DNA from: Agarophyton chilense
Taxonomy: Eukaryota; Rhodophyta; Florideophyceae; Gracilariales; Gracilariaceae
Length of the DNA: 64,000 nucleotides
Assembly (NCBI GenBank): GCA_030374765.1
Contig: JARGXX010000121.1
Coordinates: forward strand, 62,001 to 126,000
Direction of reading: 5' to 3'
A model generated the notes under the pieces. It did not search any database. It was not told where the DNA came from and saw nothing but the letters and a program-made list of their open reading frames with translations. Positions within the stretch are counted from its first letter, which is position 1, and each line of letters opens with the position of its first letter. A program made the translations under genes and the position numbers. Below are positions 63,947 to 64,000 of this stretch, in pieces.

Positions 63947-64000
63947 ATGGACGTAGGAAACACAACAAGCCCACCAGACCATTGGACTCCTACGGCAGGA
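63947..64000 (+). CDS. gag: Element E gag, first 18 codons
   Basis: ATG 63947 begins MDVGNTTSPPDHWTPTAG, matching MDAGNTLNRPDYRTPTTG of A and the B start. Partial at the window end. Confidence 0.75.
   Translation, partial: MDVGNTTSPPDHWTPTAG

Larger units (their letters stand above)
63376..64000 (+). mobile_element. Element E: A/B-family chromovirus, cut by the window edge
   Basis: LTR, primer site and the gag start are inside the window; the rest lies beyond 64000. The leader after the LTR follows element A's leader closely (for example AATAATTGAAC and a CCGCCATTATGG start context). Confidence 0.8.

Noticed and set aside
1..64000. Bacterial or phage DNA, CRISPR arrays or integrons
   Set aside because: No ribosome-binding sites or operons; chromodomain integrases, tRNA-primed LTR elements and eukaryote-style host genes dominate, and no regularly spaced repeat array is present.

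Overview
The window looks like nuclear DNA of a photosynthetic eukaryote, most plausibly a red alga; this is inference. The two clear host genes, a hemerythrin-domain protein and an NAD kinase, are each one uninterrupted reading frame. A fragment of LL-diaminopimelate aminotransferase, an enzyme known from plants, algae and some bacteria, is also present. Most of the rest is LTR retrotransposons with eukaryotic features: chromodomain integrases, tRNA primer-binding sites, CCHC Gag knuckles and TG...CA LTRs with short target duplications. I see no operons or ribosome-binding sites.

Layout. 1-1790: tail of a Ty3/gypsy chromovirus relic. 1791-6452: AT-rich host DNA with degenerate coding remnants, including the aminotransferase fragment, ending in the 3' half of a host reading frame. 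6453-33070: a three-level stack of chromoviruses. Element A (+) carries element B (-, 13007-31804) inside it, and B carries element C (-, 20089-29976) inside its gag. A itself sits in a host reading frame that resumes at 33071, bounded by a near-perfect 5-bp duplication (CTCTC/CTCTT). 33071-35080: the other half of that host frame and a GC-rich block. 35081-42070: a Ty1/copia element (-) with about 200-bp LTRs and a primer site matching the anticodon region of initiator tRNA-Met. 42071-44260: no gene seen. 44261-48483: two convergent host genes. 48484-50805: non-coding DNA with inverted repeats, and a broken host gene. 50806-60410: chromovirus D (+). 60411-63375: relics. 63376-end: the start of another A/B-type element, E (+).

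The most unusual theme is an extra gene on the opposite strand, lying tail-to-tail with pol between pol and the 3' LTR. Chromoviruses A, B, C, D and the relic at the left edge all carry one, and the A/B/left-edge versions are clearly homologous. The copia element has an unrelated reading frame in the same place. It begins with a near-copy of the histone H3 tail, keeping K4, K9, K14 and K23 in register but with I at position 27, and no histone fold follows. A retroelement-encoded histone-tail mimic is the best candidate here for something undescribed.

The nesting order fits the LTR divergence judged by eye: C's LTRs are the most alike and A's the least. All Ty3 elements share one primer-binding site (TGGTCTCCC...), so they probably use the same tRNA. 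Most elements are inactivated by stops, deletions or active-site changes.
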